From Wurfbainia villosa (Eukaryota; Streptophyta; Magnoliopsida; Zingiberales; Zingiberaceae): a stretch of 64,000 nt of DNA. Position 1 is the first letter of the stretch, and each line of letters opens with the position of its first letter. Under the pieces are notes generated by a model. The model did not search any database, had not been told where the DNA came from, and worked only from the letters and a program-made list of their open reading frames with translations. Position numbers and translations under genes: made by a program. The stretch is from positions 115,408,377 to 115,472,376 of the forward strand of contig CM045992.1 of the NCBI GenBank assembly GCA_025175895.1. The letters are read 5' to 3'. Positions 22,701 through 35,162 of this stretch are shown here, piece by piece.

Positions 22701-24333
22701 TGTTGGGACCGATTGGTGTGCTAGAGAGGGGTGAATAGCGATTTGTCAATTTCTTAATTGTATACTCGCCTACAACAATGTTTGTGCGCAGCAGAATAAT
22801 AAAGCAAAAATAAAAACACAAGCACATACCCACAATACCAAGTTTTATGTGGTTCGGAACCTATGGTTCCTACTCCAAGGTTGAGTTCTAGTGTCCACAC
22901 CACTAATAACTCCTCTCCTTCTTGGAAACACTCCGAAGGTGAAAAAATCTCTTATAATAATTTTACAGCAATAAGAATACAACCAAATATGAAATACAAA
23001 TGAAAAATAAGAACAAAGAACTAAACACTTTACAAGAAGTGAGCTTTACTTGCTTAATCATTTTATTTCTTTGAAAGGCTTTTGAAGATCTGGAATGCAG
23101 TATCAATTCTTTTCCAAAAACTCCAAGAAATGGCTATCCATTTCTTCCCATCGAGCTCCTTTTATAACTCTATGCTGCTGGATTTTCATCTAACAGTCAA
23201 CTGTCAAAGGTCCCAATCGACTGCCCTTAGTGTCATTGCCTCACAACAAACTAATCCACGTTGGATTTCCCCAACGAATACCCTAGCATTCAACTTCCAT
23301 TACTATCAGTTAACTGCCCAGTCGACAACGAGACCTTCTGTGCCTTGTCCACTTAATACCAGTCAACTGTCCATCTATGATAGTCAACTATCAGTGGCTA
23401 GTCGATTGGAAAAAGCCACCAGTCGACTGTTCGAGCTACAGTTAGCAGTCGAGCCTCAGTCGGCTACTCTGTCAGTCGACTAGGTCATAACCCCAGTCAA
23501 CTGCTCGAGTTAACTAAGGCTCTCGAATGCAAATGCACTCGACCAGTCGATTAGTGAATAGCACGAGTCGACTGGTAAACCTCAAACATGAGGTTTAACC
23601 CAAGTATAATCCCTTCATACTTGTCACTCGCTCATAGCCTAGACCTAAGCATTCTAGCCACTTCCATCAGCTTCACGCCCTCAGGGTCCATCCGAGTCCC
23701 CCACGACTCATTCACCCTTCATGCTAACCTTCAAGTACTTCCATCGGCTATGTCATGCTATTGGGTACCCTTAGTCTAGACCTAAGCCTTTAAGCCACTT
23801 CTATCAGCTTCAAGCCCTTGGTTCGAATCCACGACTCCTCACCCTTAGCCTTAGCCTTCAAGTGCTTCCGTCGGCCATTTCATGCTAATGGGTCTCCTTT
23901 GCCAAGTCTCCAAACTTAGACTTTCATCACCAAAACTATACCCTTGGACTTACACGACCAAGACTACACCCTTGAACTTTTCTTTTACCAAGTATTCATA
24001 CTTGGACTTTCACCACCAAGACTACACCCTTGGATTTTTCCTTTGTCAAGTATTCATACTTGGACTTTTCTTGCCAAGTCTCTAAACTTAGACTTCTACT
24101 CGAGTCTCACTCGAGATAGGTCAACCTTGACCTGAGGTCGTTAGCCCCAATAATCACCTCCTCATAATCTCTCTCATATGACCTTGGATATTCCAAACAT
24201 CCACTTATCATATGGTAAACATATGGTCAACCCATATTGATTAACACATTGACAATCTCATTGTCAAATATCAACATCCTACTCGAGTCCCACTCGAGTC
24301 TGGTCAATCGTGACCTGGCCGTTTGCACCAACA
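22701..24333 (-). mobile_element. Solo LTR, reverse strand, copia type (copy B)
   Basis: It is 1.63 kb and homologous base for base over most of its length to 11244-12906, with the same flanks (CGAAT before, TGGAT after). Both copies derive from a single insertion before the locus was duplicated. Scattered C-to-T and G-to-A differences in CG contexts suggest decay of methylated DNA. Confidence 0.85.
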
Positions 24334-25166
24334 TGGATTTTGACAGTGATCCGGTCGAATTCGGACCACTATCCAGCTAGATTCGGACTACGATTCAGCC
24401 TGAATTCGATCGCAGTCCGATCAGAATGCGACCGCAAGCCGACCAGACTTCGACTCCAGTTGGATTGTGGCCACCAACGGCTGAGCTAGCGGTCGCAATC
24501 AAGCCGGAATCTGACCTCAATCCGGCCATAATCTGATTGAACTCTGGTGCCAATCGAGCGGATCGGATTGCGGTGGAATCGGTCATGATCGGCGTCAGCT
24601 CGATAAGCTCCAATGAAAATCCATGAACACCTCCATTATCCACCATCTGATCTCTTAATGTTCAAGGATTATGCTATAGTATGCACCCGATCCGACAGTG
24701 GATAATGGAGGTGCTCACGGGTGCTCATCGATGAGCTGTGTAGGATAACATTTCTCTATATACGAATTCGATATCTTGAGCACCTCTTTCCTATGCACCC
24801 ATCCGCGATGCACAGTAAATGGAAAATGCACAGTGATTTTTCATTGCATGATTTCTTCCAACAGGTGTCGTTCTGTCGTCATTCGGTCGGACTCCAGCCA
24901 CATTCCAGTCGAAATCTGACCGCGGTATAGTCGGCGCCCGAGTCCAGTGACCGAAATCCGATTGGAATCGACCGTAGCATTGGAAGCCGCAATTCGATCG
25001 AAATTCAACTAGGGTCGGATCAGTCATACGACAACAACCTCGGCAGGTTCAAGGGTTAGGCTATAGTGCTCATCGGAGAAGAAGTCGCGGGCAGAAGCAC
25101 TGTGCATTTTCCATTCACTATGCAATCGCGATGGATCAATGATGGAGAATGCATCGTGCACGAGTC

Positions 25167-25167
<1 letters not shown>

Positions 25168-25216
<49 letters not shown>
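25168..25216. repeat. TA microsatellite left of E2
   Basis: About 24 TA units abut the 5' LTR of E2. The matching tract right of E2 is 33747-33835. The element therefore landed inside a TA repeat, and its target duplication (TATAT expected) cannot be separated from the tract. Confidence 0.9.
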
Positions 25217-25221
<5 letters not shown>

Positions 25222-26269
25222 GTGCAGTGGGCAGCTAAGTCGAACATAAGTTTTGATTACAGCAAACAATACAAAGTTAAGCTCATATCATTATCTCACG
25301 AGCTAAATCGAGTGTGCAGAAAAGTGCTAAAGCTTGAGCTGAAGGTTAGCGACACCCGGAGGAAGCCGTGGTGGTCGGGCGACACTCGAGTGACTTTAGA
25401 GGGAGACGAAGGAATCGAGTGGGAGGTCGGAAGCGAGAGCTACAAAGTAAGTATCGAGGTAAGCTCGTGTGTGTGAACGTAAGTGAGGTCGTATTCTTCT
25501 TACGGGGATGGTCTTAAGCGTAGATTCGATCAAAGACATCCCATGGATGGTCTAAGTCGAGATCGGACGGTCGACGAGCGTCGAAATTATGTTTTTGTTA
25601 AGCTAACTTGTGATTTCAGCAAGCATCGGTCATTGCACAAGAGCCACTCATTGCTGAAATCGATCGTTGAGTGTTGCGGCTCATTGGCCCGCCATCGATC
25701 GATCGATGATGACCATCAGTCGATTGATGGTCAAGGATCAACTTCGAGGAGTCAAGCCTTATCACCTCATTCCAAGGAGCTTTGTGCATATTTGTGATTG
25801 GCTGAAGACCCATTCGATGAGAGGCTCAAAAGCTATAAAAGGAGAGCTTCTCTAAGGGTTTTTAATTTAATCAAGTGCTCAAAACCTCCGTTCCGCAGCA
25901 CGACTCTCCGACATCTCTACAACGGCGAGTGTATTTCATTTTGCTTATCTTGTAAAGCTTTCATTATAGCGAGGAGAGGGGGAGTTTCCCTCTACCTCGA
26001 GCTTTTGTGATTTCGTGTATCCGTTTAACTCCTACCTCCAACGAGGATGAGTTCTTTAGTATTCTACCCTCCGTGCATGGTCAAGGACCACTAGGGCCTT
26101 GGAGTAGTAGCCTTCGACTACGAACCAAGTAAAAACCCTCGTGTCTATTGTCTCTTTTATTTTGAATTTATCTTTCGCTGTATCTACTCGTGTTTTAAAG
26201 AACGAAGTCGAATGAAAGATTTTATCGCTATTCACCCCCCCCCCCTCTAGCAATCCGCTCGATCCAACA
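25217..26269 (+). repeat. 5' LTR of E2
   Basis: 1.05 kb, TGTTGGTGCAGTGGG to CGATCCAACA. It lacks about 60 bp that the 3' LTR has near 33330-33390 and carries a variant CGATCGATCGATGATG stretch near 25695. Confidence 0.9.
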
Positions 26270-26271
26270 AT

Positions 26272-26283
26272 TGGTATCAAAGC
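26272..26283 (+). promoter_or_regulatory. Primer-binding site of E2
   Basis: TGGTATCAAAGC, two bases after the LTR, is one base from the copia initiator methionine tRNA complement TGGTATCAGAGC. Confidence 0.85.
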
Positions 26284-26490
26284 TGAGGGTGCTAAGATTT
26301 GGTGAAACCACCAATCTAGCTTTTCTACAGATTTTTTTCTTTTTATTTCTGTTTATTTTGATTTTTTTTCTCTTTCATTCATTTAGTTTTTTTCTCCCGC
26401 ACTACTAATCCAAGACGCAAGTCTTGGTACATTTCGGTCGTTTGTGTTGTTGCTAGGTTTTTTTCTTCATTCTCTTGTTTTTTTGTATCA

Positions 26491-28127
26491 ATGGCCCATC
26501 TCGAGGGTTTTATCACCATCAGACCTCTGTTTTACAACGGAGATGACTTCCGTTATTGGAAGGGTCGGATGGAGTGCTTCCTTAAGACCCAAATCGAGAT
26601 GTGAATCATAATCCAAACGGGATTCACACTTCCAACTAACGAAGTGGGTGAATCTTTGGATTATGACCAATGGACCAATGCTACAAAAAGACAAGTCGAA
26701 GCCAACGCTAAGGTGACTCAAATCCTCCAATGTGGCTTGTCCAAGGAGGAGCTTAATCGTGTCGGCCCATTCATCAGTGCCAAATACTTATGGACAAGTT
26801 GGTCGAACTACACGAAGGGACCGATGAAGCCAAGGTATGTAAGTGTGATCTCCTTTTCAATAGGTTGTATAATCTAAAAATGCAGGAACACAAAACGGTG
26901 ACACAATTGCACGCTCGGGTTCAAGATATCATCAACAACCTACACGCAATCGGACAAAAGGTCGAAAACCGCGACCTTATCAGGTACATACTAAACTCAT
27001 TTCCTAGGACCACCTTGTGGGCATCCATGGTTGATGCCTACAAGGTCTCTAAGGATCTTTTAAAACTTAGATTAGATGAATTGTTTTCGAATTTCGAACT
27101 CCATGAATAGTCTAACTCGGAACCCAAGAAGGGTATAGCAATTTTTACAAGATCGAAGAAGAAGACCGCGAGCAAGCCACCCCTGAAGGAGGAAGAAGAT
27201 GAGTTCGATTCGGAGGTCGACCCGGAAATGGAGGTCGAACTAGTCAACCTAGTTCGGAGGATGGTCAAGGGCCGAAAGCGAACCGTCACTCGACCAAACG
27301 AAGGTAAGCCTAAAAGTTCTAATGTTAGGTGTTACGAATGCAACAAGTTTAGACATATCAAGTCTGAATGTCCGAAGCTCAAGAGCAAAGCACCGAAACT
27401 CAAAAAGGCACTCAACTCTATGTGGGAAGAAGCGTAAGAGGAAGAAGACGATGATCACGTCTTCATGGATAAACTGGCTGAATTGGAGACGGAGTCGGAA
27501 CCGGAGCATGAGTCTGAACCCGAAGACGAATTGGACTACGAAGCTCTATTCAAGACAAACCACAGATTCACATCCGGTTCAAGAGATACACTTAAGGTAA
27601 GTCGATCTCTTATTAGTACTCTTTACAGTGAAATTAAATTCTTAACTAGGAAGTTAGCTAAGTCTGAGTCCAAGGTCGAGACCCTAGTTGAGGAAGTTAA
27701 ACTCCTCAAACACGAGGTCTCCCTAACCTCTTCGACTAGTCAAGTTCGAGAGGAGGACTCAACTCGGGTTGAAAAGCTCGAAGTTGAGAACTCACTCTTG
27801 AAAAGTCAAGTCGAAGATCTTAGGAACACATTGGAAAGGTTTACTTTGGGATCCAAGGGACTTGACCTCCTACTTAGATCGCAAAGGGGCGTGTACAATA
27901 AGGTCGGACTAAGGTTTAGCTCAAATATGACCAACAAGTCGTATATGTCGATTGTAAGTCGACATAAAAAATGTGTCCAAGCATGGGTCCCTAAGACCGC
28001 TTTGATTTCAAACTTAGGATCCAACCAGTACTGGGTTCCCAAGGACCAAATCCACTATGTGGAGAGACCGAACCGATTCAACGGTCCAGGAGGAGCCAGT
28101 ACAAAACTTATTTGTGCTTTAACTTAG
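26491..28127 (+). pseudogene. E2 gag pseudogene
   Basis: ATG 26491 opens MAHLEGFITIRPLFYNGDDF, the same start as E1. A TGA near 26600 replaces the Trp codon that E1 keeps (GAGATGTGG). The frame shifts near 26795 and again near 27110. A complete CCHC knuckle, CYECNKFRHIKSEC, lies at about 27330-27375. An acidic region is followed by a coiled coil (VEKLEVENSLLKSQVEDL) and the WVPKDQIHYVERPNRF end. Gag packages element RNA; E1 gag is the closest match here. Confidence 0.88.
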
Positions 28128-28704
28128 AAATTGCATGCTTAGATCCTTTATTTATTTTGATTTTTCTTTTTAGAATGGTTAGATAGGATTATAACTCGTC
28201 AATACTTGGTAACATAGTACCAGGATACGGCGAGATGATAGTATGCTAGGAAAGCGGAGTCTCGTGTATTCGGGCTAGATAAGGCGTATCTAGTTCGGTG
28301 CACTTGACCGAGTGGAACTAGCTGAAGCTACCTCATCGTATCCTAGACTAGTTAGACCAGGAAGTGGTCTTAGGTGAGTCAAGTTTCTATTTTCTTGAAA
28401 ATGACTTTATTTAAGGAAGTGGTTGTTTTTCCGATCAAAGAAGGCCTCTGTGCCTTACCATGACCTGGAAGTCATGATCTTGAAAAGGTGACTTGATGAG
28501 CTTAAGGTCAAATCCGAATCTAATGCAAGATTGACAAGTGTTCAAATCATTAAATTTAAAACAAGTATAATTAGAAGTCATCTCACAAGAACATATAAGG
28601 TTAACATGTTTGATCATGTAAACATGGGTGAGATGATTTAGGTTTAATAATTTACAACCAACATTTAATAATTCCAATATTCGATCCAACTACCTTGTGT
28701 GTAG
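28128..28704 (+). other. Noncoding interval between gag and pol of E2, with hairpin
   Basis: About 580 bp, closed in all plus frames. Both ends resemble the E1 interval, but the middle (about 28190-28340) has unrelated sequence in place of the E1 56-bp duplication. The hairpin CATCTCAC (28579-28586) with GTGAGATG (28628-28635) and the AACATG...CATGT inner pair are kept. The interval ends TACCTTGTGTGTAG then GATCAATGG, as in E1. Confidence 0.75.
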
Positions 28705-31700
28705 GATCAATGGATGTTGGACAATGGTTGCTCCCGACACATGACCGGGGATTAACTCAAGTTTTCGAAACTTCGATTCAAACGACAAGGATCGATAGCC
28801 TTCGGAAATAACGACAAGCTCAAAATCATCGGGTCAAGTGATATAGAGCTTAACTCAAACTTTATTATTCAAAATGTCTTATTGGTAGAAAATTTCCAAT
28901 ATAATTTACTTAGTGTAAGTCAATTGTGTGATAATAACTATAAGGTTATATTTCTAGAAAATGAATGCGTAATTGATACAAATGAAACCTCTAAAATAAT
29001 TCTTAAAGGAACTAGAAATAACAATATTTATACTATTAATTTAACTAACTCCTCAACCAAGTGTCTTATGACACGGCAAGAGGAATCTTGGTTGTGGCAC
29101 CGACGACTCGGTCACTCGCACCCAAGACTCATCCACAAGATGAGTCAGAGTGACTTGGTCAGAGGTCTGCCTAACCTCAACAACTTGAATAATAAAATAT
29201 GTAATGCTTGTCAACAAGGTAAACAATCTAGTACACAACATCAACTAAATAATCAAGAACGAACCAAAAGTATTCTTGAGCTCCTACACATGGATCTATT
29301 TGATTCACATAGAGCTAAGTCACTTAATGGGAGTCAATTCTGCTTAGTCATAATTGACGACTATTCTAGATTTACTTGGGTTAGGTTCATCAAACACAAA
29401 AGTGATACTCTAGATCAATTAATCAACCTATTTAAACTAATAGAAAATCAACAAAACCTTAAAATCAAAAGACTTAGGAGTGATCATGGTGGTGAATTCG
29501 AGAACTACAGGTTTACAGAATTTTGTAGCCTAAATGGATACCATCATGAGTTCTCATGCCCTAAAACCCCACAACAAAATGGCCTAGTAGAGTGCAAAAT
29601 AGAACCCTACAAGAAGTCTCTAGGACAATGTTAAACGAGTATAACCTATCCGATAGGTTTTGGGTAAAAGTCGTTAGTATGGCTTGCTATGTCCAAAATA
29701 GGATCTTTATGGTAAAGAGACACCTTAAGACCTCGTACGAGATTTATTACGATAAAATACCTAACATCAAGTACTTTAGGGTATTTGGATGTAAGGTACA
29801 TATCATGAACACTAAGGATCACCTAGGAAAATTCACATCCAAAACTTCGACCGGAATCTTTCTAGGATACTCGACTACGAGTAGAGCCTATAGGGTATAT
29901 AACCATGACACCCTTAGAGTCGAAGAGACTATTAATGTAGTGTTTGATGAAGGACACAACCTACAAAACTCCCAGCAACCCCGATTAGCAAGTCGATTCA
30001 TACCAGACTCAACTCCGATCTTGAGATCAATCCTAACCTAAATCAAACAAGTCATCCTATCGACCAAGCGATAGGTGACTCTAACCCAAGCCAAACTAGG
30101 ACTCAAATGAATCATCCTATCGACCAAGTGATAGGTGACTCTAACCCAAGTCAAACTAGGATTCAAACTAATCATCCTATCGACCAAGTGATAAGTGATC
30201 CAAGCCTAGGAGTTCGAACTAGAGCTTCATACCGAAACCTTAGTCAAATCTCTTTGATTTCCAAAATTGAACCCAAAACTATTGACCGGCCAAGCTCTTC
30301 TTGATCCCAATTGGATTATTGAAATGGAAGAAGAGCTAGCTCAATTCACTAGGAACGAAGTATGGGAATTAGTACCACCACCTAATGATAAAACAATCGT
30401 TGGAACAAGGTGGGTGTTTAGAAATAAACTTGATGATAAAGGTGAAGTAGTTAGAAATAAAGTTAGATTAGTCGCTAAAGGGTTTAGTCAAGTCGAAGGT
30501 TTAGATTACGATGAGACCTATGCCCCAATAGCTAGATTAGAGTCCATCCGAATGCTACTAGCATATGCTGCACATCGAGGATTTAAGTTGTTTCAAATGG
30601 ATGTAAAGTCAGCATTCTTAAATGGATATATTAAGGAAGAAGTTTATGTTAGTCAACCCCCCGGTTTTGAAAGTCTAGATAAACCCGACCATGTCCTTAG
30701 ATTAAAGAAAGCTCTCTATGGACTCAAACAAGCTCCTCGAGCCTGGTACGAGAGACTTTCAGTTTATCTTAAGTCCAAAGGATTTAACCAAGGTTTAGTC
30801 GACCCAACCCTTTTCGTAAAAACCGTAGGTAAAGACATATTCATAGCCCAAATCTACGTAGATGATATCATCTTCGGAACCACCAACTCGATCCTACAAA
30901 ACGAATTCATTTCACTTATGGAAAGTGAATTTGAAATGAATTTAGTAGGTGAGTTGAGTTTCTTCTTAGGTCTACAAATTAAACAAACTAAAGATGGAAT
31001 ATACCTACACCAACGCAAATATACCAGGGAATTAATTAAATATTTTGGAATGCAAGATGTTAAAATTATTAATACCCCAATGGCAACAAATGTAAATATA
31101 GAAGAAGATGTAATCGGAAATTCAATTGACTTAAAATACTATAGGAGCGTGATAGGGAGTCTCCTTTACTTAACTGTGAGCCGACCTGATATCTTATTTG
31201 CAGTAAGTATGTACGCAAGGTTTCAAACCTATGCCAAGGAATCTCACCTAACTATAGTCAAGCATATCCTTAGATATCTAAAGGGAAAATTTAATGTCGG
31301 TATTTGGTACCCTAGATGCAGGTTCGAACTAGCAGGCTACTCCAGGCTCGGACTATGCGGTAGTAAGCTCGATAGAAAGAGTATGAGTGGTTGTTGTCAA
31401 CTTCGGCTCAAAGTCTAGTGAGTTAGTGCGATGGAAGCAACACTTGTGTTGCCTTATCTACCAGAAAGGAATACATCGCGATGGGTGAGTGTGTCACTCA
31501 GCTTCTTTAGATGAAGCACACTCTCCGAGATTTTAAGTTAGACTTTACAAACACTAAAATTCACATAGATAACATTAGCTCAATTAACCTAACTAAAAAT
31601 CCAATATGTCACTTTAGGACCAAACATATAGAAGTCAAACATCATTTCATTCGAGAACATGTGGCCAATGGAGTCATACAACTCAAATACGTCGAATCAA

Positions 31701-31792
31701 AGTCGAACTTGGCAGATCTATTTACTAAACCCCTACCCGAAGCCGAATTAAGTCTATTAAGACGAAAATTGGGCATGTGCATAGTAGAATAG
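28705..31792 (+). pseudogene. E2 pol, near-complete but frameshifted
   Basis: The protease starts DQWMLDNGCSRHMTG; its catalytic Ser is Asn, and a stop or frameshift follows. Integrase (28882-29634) holds the HRRLGH zinc region, HMDLF and SDHGGEF, then breaks at GLVECKIEPYK where a catalytic Glu is expected; the C-terminal part continues at 29592-30041. A linker carries three 20-residue NHPIDQV repeats (30040-30200). Reverse transcriptase (30267-31418, 383 residues open) has KARLVAKG-type, LDYDETYAP, DVKSAFLNG, LYGLKQAPRAWY and IYVDDIIFG. RNase H continues to 31792 (IHIDNISSINLTKNP, ADLFTKPLPE) after a frameshift near 31418. It would copy element RNA and integrate the cDNA. Copia domain order; fewer lesions than E1. 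Confidence 0.9.
30040..30190 (+). repeat. 60-bp coding repeat in the integrase-RT linker of E2
   Basis: Three copies of a 60-bp unit (CATCCTATCGACCAAG at about 30052, 30112 and 30172) encode NHPIDQVIGD-like 20-residue repeats. E1 has the same motif with a 66-bp spacing at about 6997-7140. Confidence 0.85.
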
Positions 31793-31895
31793 GAATTTAC
31801 AAATTATAGTTTCTTATTACTATTTTTACTTTTTCATGGAACTAGCATATGACATACCTTAGATATCATGCATCTATAGATTTAAGGAGTCAATA

Positions 31896-31957
31896 CATCT
31901 CACAACACATAGTACTAATGTGTTTGTGTACTTAGCCACGTAGATGGGTGTGAGATG
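31896..31957 (+). other. Conserved copia hairpin, 3' copy of E2
   Basis: CATCTCAC (31896-31903) pairs with GTGAGATG (31950-31957), followed by TTAGGA. It closely matches the E1 copy at 8814-8874. Confidence 0.8.
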
Positions 31958-32645
31958 TTAGGACTTACTCCTGATTCTAGATGTAGAGCTAGTGCATCGC
32001 CATGAACCATGGAGTATAATCATATATATTAACCGACTCTGACCAGGACTTGTTGATCTTTTATATCAATCAAGTCAAATAAGAGTTGAACATTCAATAG
32101 ATGAGCTTATTTTCAGTATATTATTTTCAAAATAATATGGAACATGCTTGGACTTGAAACTTAAACTTAATACCTATATTTTCTTCTTTTTCAACCCCCC
32201 CCCCTCCCCACTCTTTTCGATATATGGCAAAAGGGAGAGAAAAATGCCAAAGTTAAGGGATCAATTTTTTTGATAACTTAACTTAATACTTCATACTTAT
32301 TCTCATGGCCAAAAGTTAAGTAAATATTTTCTTTTACTTAACTTTAATTTTTGCAAATTTACTTAAACTTAACTGTTTTAAAAAGGGAGAAAGGGTCAAG
32401 TTAAGAAGTCTTCTTAACTTAAATTTTTCTTACTAAGGCCAACTTTAAGTAATTGTTAATTACTTAAACTCTTCTTAAATAGAAAACATCAAGGGGGAGG
32501 ATTAAGATCTTCTTTCAAGACTCACCCTCGGTCAAGGGGGAGGTTTCCTCAAGGGGGAGACTTGGAAGAAAATCTCTACTACTCCTACTTAATCTTCTTC
32601 GTGCATATTATTTCCTTAACTTTGTATGTGAGTTTGTCATAGATC

Positions 32646-32659
32646 AAAAAGGGGGAGAT
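32646..32659 (+). promoter_or_regulatory. Polypurine tract of E2
   Basis: AAAAAGGGGGAGAT directly precedes the 3' LTR. Five similar boxes lie upstream between 32228 and 32566. Confidence 0.85.
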
Positions 32660-33741
32660 TGTTGGTGCAGTGGGCACCTAAGTCAAACCTAAGTTTTGAT
32701 TATAGCAAACGATACAAAGTTAAGCTCATTTCGTTATCTCACGAGCTAAATCGAGTGTGCAGAAAAGTACTAAAGCTAGAGCTGAAGGCTAGTGACACCC
32801 GGAGGAAGTCGTGGTGGTCGGGCGACACTCGAGTGACTTCGGAGGGAGCCGAAGGAATCGAGTGGGAGGTCGAAAGCGAGAGCTACAAAGTAAGTATCGA
32901 GATAAGCTCGTGTGTGTGAGTGTAAGTGAGGTCGTATCCTCCTTACAGGGATGATTTTAAGCGTAGATTCGACCAAAGACATCCCATGGATGCAGGTCTA
33001 GGTCGAGATCGGACGTTCGGCGGCCGTCGAAATTATGTTTTTGTTAAGCTAACTTGTGATTTCAGCAAGCATCAGTCGACATAAGAGCCACTCGACTGTT
33101 GAGTGTTGCGACTCGACTGGCGCTGCCATCAGTCGACTGATGGTCAAGGATCAGCTTCAATGAGTCAAGCCTTATCACCTCATTCCAAGGAGCTTTGTGC
33201 CTATTTGTGATTGGTTGAAGACTTATTCGATGAGGGGCTCAAAAGCTATAAAAGGAGGCTTCTCTAAGGGTTTTTAATCAATTCAAAAAGCCTCCAAGTG
33301 CTTCCGATACGCTACGACTCTCCGACATCCCTACGACGAAGCGCTGCCGAGACGACGACTAGAGCTTCAACCTCCAACCTTTGAAGTCGTTGGTAACAAA
33401 GTTTTAATTGTATTTCATTTTGCTCATCTTGTAAAGCTTTCATTATAGCGAGGAGAGGGGGAGTGTCCCTCTACCTCGAGCTTTTGTGATTTCGTGTATC
33501 CGTTTAACTCCTACCTTCAACGAGGAGGAATTCTTTAGTATTCTGCCCTCCGTGCGTGGTCAAGGACCACTAGGGCCTTGGAATAGTAGCCTTCGGCTAC
33601 GAACCAAGTAAAAACCCTCGTGTCTATTGTCTCTTTTGTTTTGAATTTATCTTCCACTGTGTCTACTCGTGTTTTAACGAACGAAGTCGAACGAAAGATT
33701 TTATAACTATTCACCCTCCCCCTCTAGCGATCTGCTCAATC

Positions 33742-33746
<5 letters not shown>
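32660..33746 (+). repeat. 3' LTR of E2
   Basis: 1.09 kb, TGTTGGTGCAGTGGG to CAATCCAACA, followed at once by the TA tract. CAGTCGACTG-type palindromes occur at about 33067-33145. Confidence 0.9.

Positions 33747-33835
<89 letters not shown>
33747..33835. repeat. TA microsatellite right of E2
   Basis: About 44 TA units follow the E2 3' LTR and end at CGATCAATCCGCGACTCATG, where homology to copy A (about 13793) resumes. Confidence 0.9.
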
Positions 33836-33839
<4 letters not shown>

Positions 33840-34188
33840 CAATCCGCGACTCATGCTCAGTCTTCTGATCTTACGAGATTGCACAGTAAATAAAAAAAAT
33901 ACACATTTCTCCACCTCTGACTTCTTCTTCTCCGATGAGTGCTATAGCCAACGTCTAAACCCGTTGGGGTCACCATCGTCGTCGCGTCTATTGTTTGACC
34001 GATCGGATTAAGATCGGATTGCAGTCAAAATCTGGTCAAATTATGACCATTAATATCACGACCGCAATCACAGTCAATTCCAGCTACAATCCAGTCAAAA
34101 TTCGATCGTGATCCGGTAGGATTTCGATTTCTATCGGACTGCGATCGAATTCCGATCGGGTCGCGATCGAATTGTGGTTGCCAGTGGT

Positions 34189-34361
34189 CAGGGTCGTATC
34201 TAATGTAAGGCCAAAGAGGCGATCGCCTCGGGCCCATTTTTAAAATAGATTAAATGTCTCTTTAAAAGGGCCCAAAAAAAAATATAAAGGACCCAAAAAT
34301 GATTCATTAATATATTTTTTAAAATTCGCTTCGGACCCTTTAAATTTTAGGTACGGCTCTG
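34189..34361. mobile_element. 173-bp hAT-type MITE
   Basis: Terminal inverted repeats CAGGGTCGTATCTAA and TTAGGTACGGCTCTG (12 or 13 of 15 positions match) are flanked by an 8-bp target duplication, CCAGTGGT (34181-34188) and CCAGCGGT (34362-34369). Copy A at about 14125-14160 lacks the insert, which is an empty site. The GGCGATCGCC palindrome and repeated GGGCCC/GGACCC inside are typical of a widespread plant hAT MITE type. Confidence 0.88.
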
Positions 34362-34497
34362 CCAGCGGTCGTGGCACTGGCGATTGTAATTCGCCGGATT
34401 TCTATTAGATCGCGGCCAAAATTCGACAAAGCGATGAACGACAATTACTTCTTCATGTGATGAAAAAATATTGTACATTTTTCATTACTGCACATGT

Positions 34498-35162
34498 GTA
34501 TATATTAATGATGTTATTATTAAAACAAATGCTAATTTATCTTAGAATACTATAAGCACCTAACCATATTATTTTATTGTACCCTACTTTAAATTTAAAC
34601 TTAATTGTTTATTTTGGCATTAAAAAGGGTTTGAGATAATTTCTGCCCTCAATTAATAATGTTTTCACTTAATTAAGTTTTGATTAGAATTTAATTTTAT
34701 ACCATAGTTGTGGGACGAGTTGGGAAGGAATCTCGGCTATAGATGAATAGGAATCAAATTTTAATGTGAAATTTAAAATTTTCGTTCGGACTCAAAAAAT
34801 TTTCATTATTTTTTATCATCGAATCAATCGAATCAAAGGATATAGTCCTGTAATTTATCTAATGCATAGGAATAGACAGGTAATTTTATGAAAATATTTT
34901 TTAAATAAAAATAGAAAATTGGGCAAAGATAAAAAAAGAGCATCCTCTTTGAATTGTCAAAGAATATCTTTTCTATTAATTATCAAAACACTATTTTGCC
35001 CTATTTTATTATAATTACCTCACCTTAATTAACTAACGAGTCCAATGGTGATAAGCATTTGGATTAACATCATGTTATAGCGGCTATAAATCCGGTTTGT
35101 TATAACTTATGATATTTATCACTCATGACTACTAAATTTTATGGATAAGTGATTGGAATTAA
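34498..35162. other. AT-rich intergenic DNA, no gene seen
   Basis: No open frame or RNA gene can be supported. The DNA is AT-rich with short A and T runs. Confidence 0.6.

Larger units (their letters stand above)
25217..33746 (+). mobile_element. Ty1/copia LTR retrotransposon E2, Sirevirus-like, full length
   Basis: An 8.5-kb element of the same family as E1 but less decayed in pol. Order: LTR, primer-binding site, gag, noncoding interval with hairpin, protease, integrase, reverse transcriptase, RNase H, second hairpin, repeated polypurine boxes (about 32228, 32381, 32490, 32535, 32555, 32646), LTR. A 383-residue open frame spans reverse transcriptase. Stops and frameshifts remain in gag, protease, integrase and RNase H, so it is probably not autonomous now. 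Confidence 0.93.
21941..34497. repeat. Paralogous repeat locus, copy B, carrying a solo LTR and E2
   Basis: It is collinear with copy A but lacks E1 (empty site at about 22430) and has E2 plus TA tracts at 25168-33835. It also has a private 173-bp hAT-type insertion at 34189-34361. The left edge is a sharp junction with the TR-GAG1 3' LTR. Confidence 0.8.
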
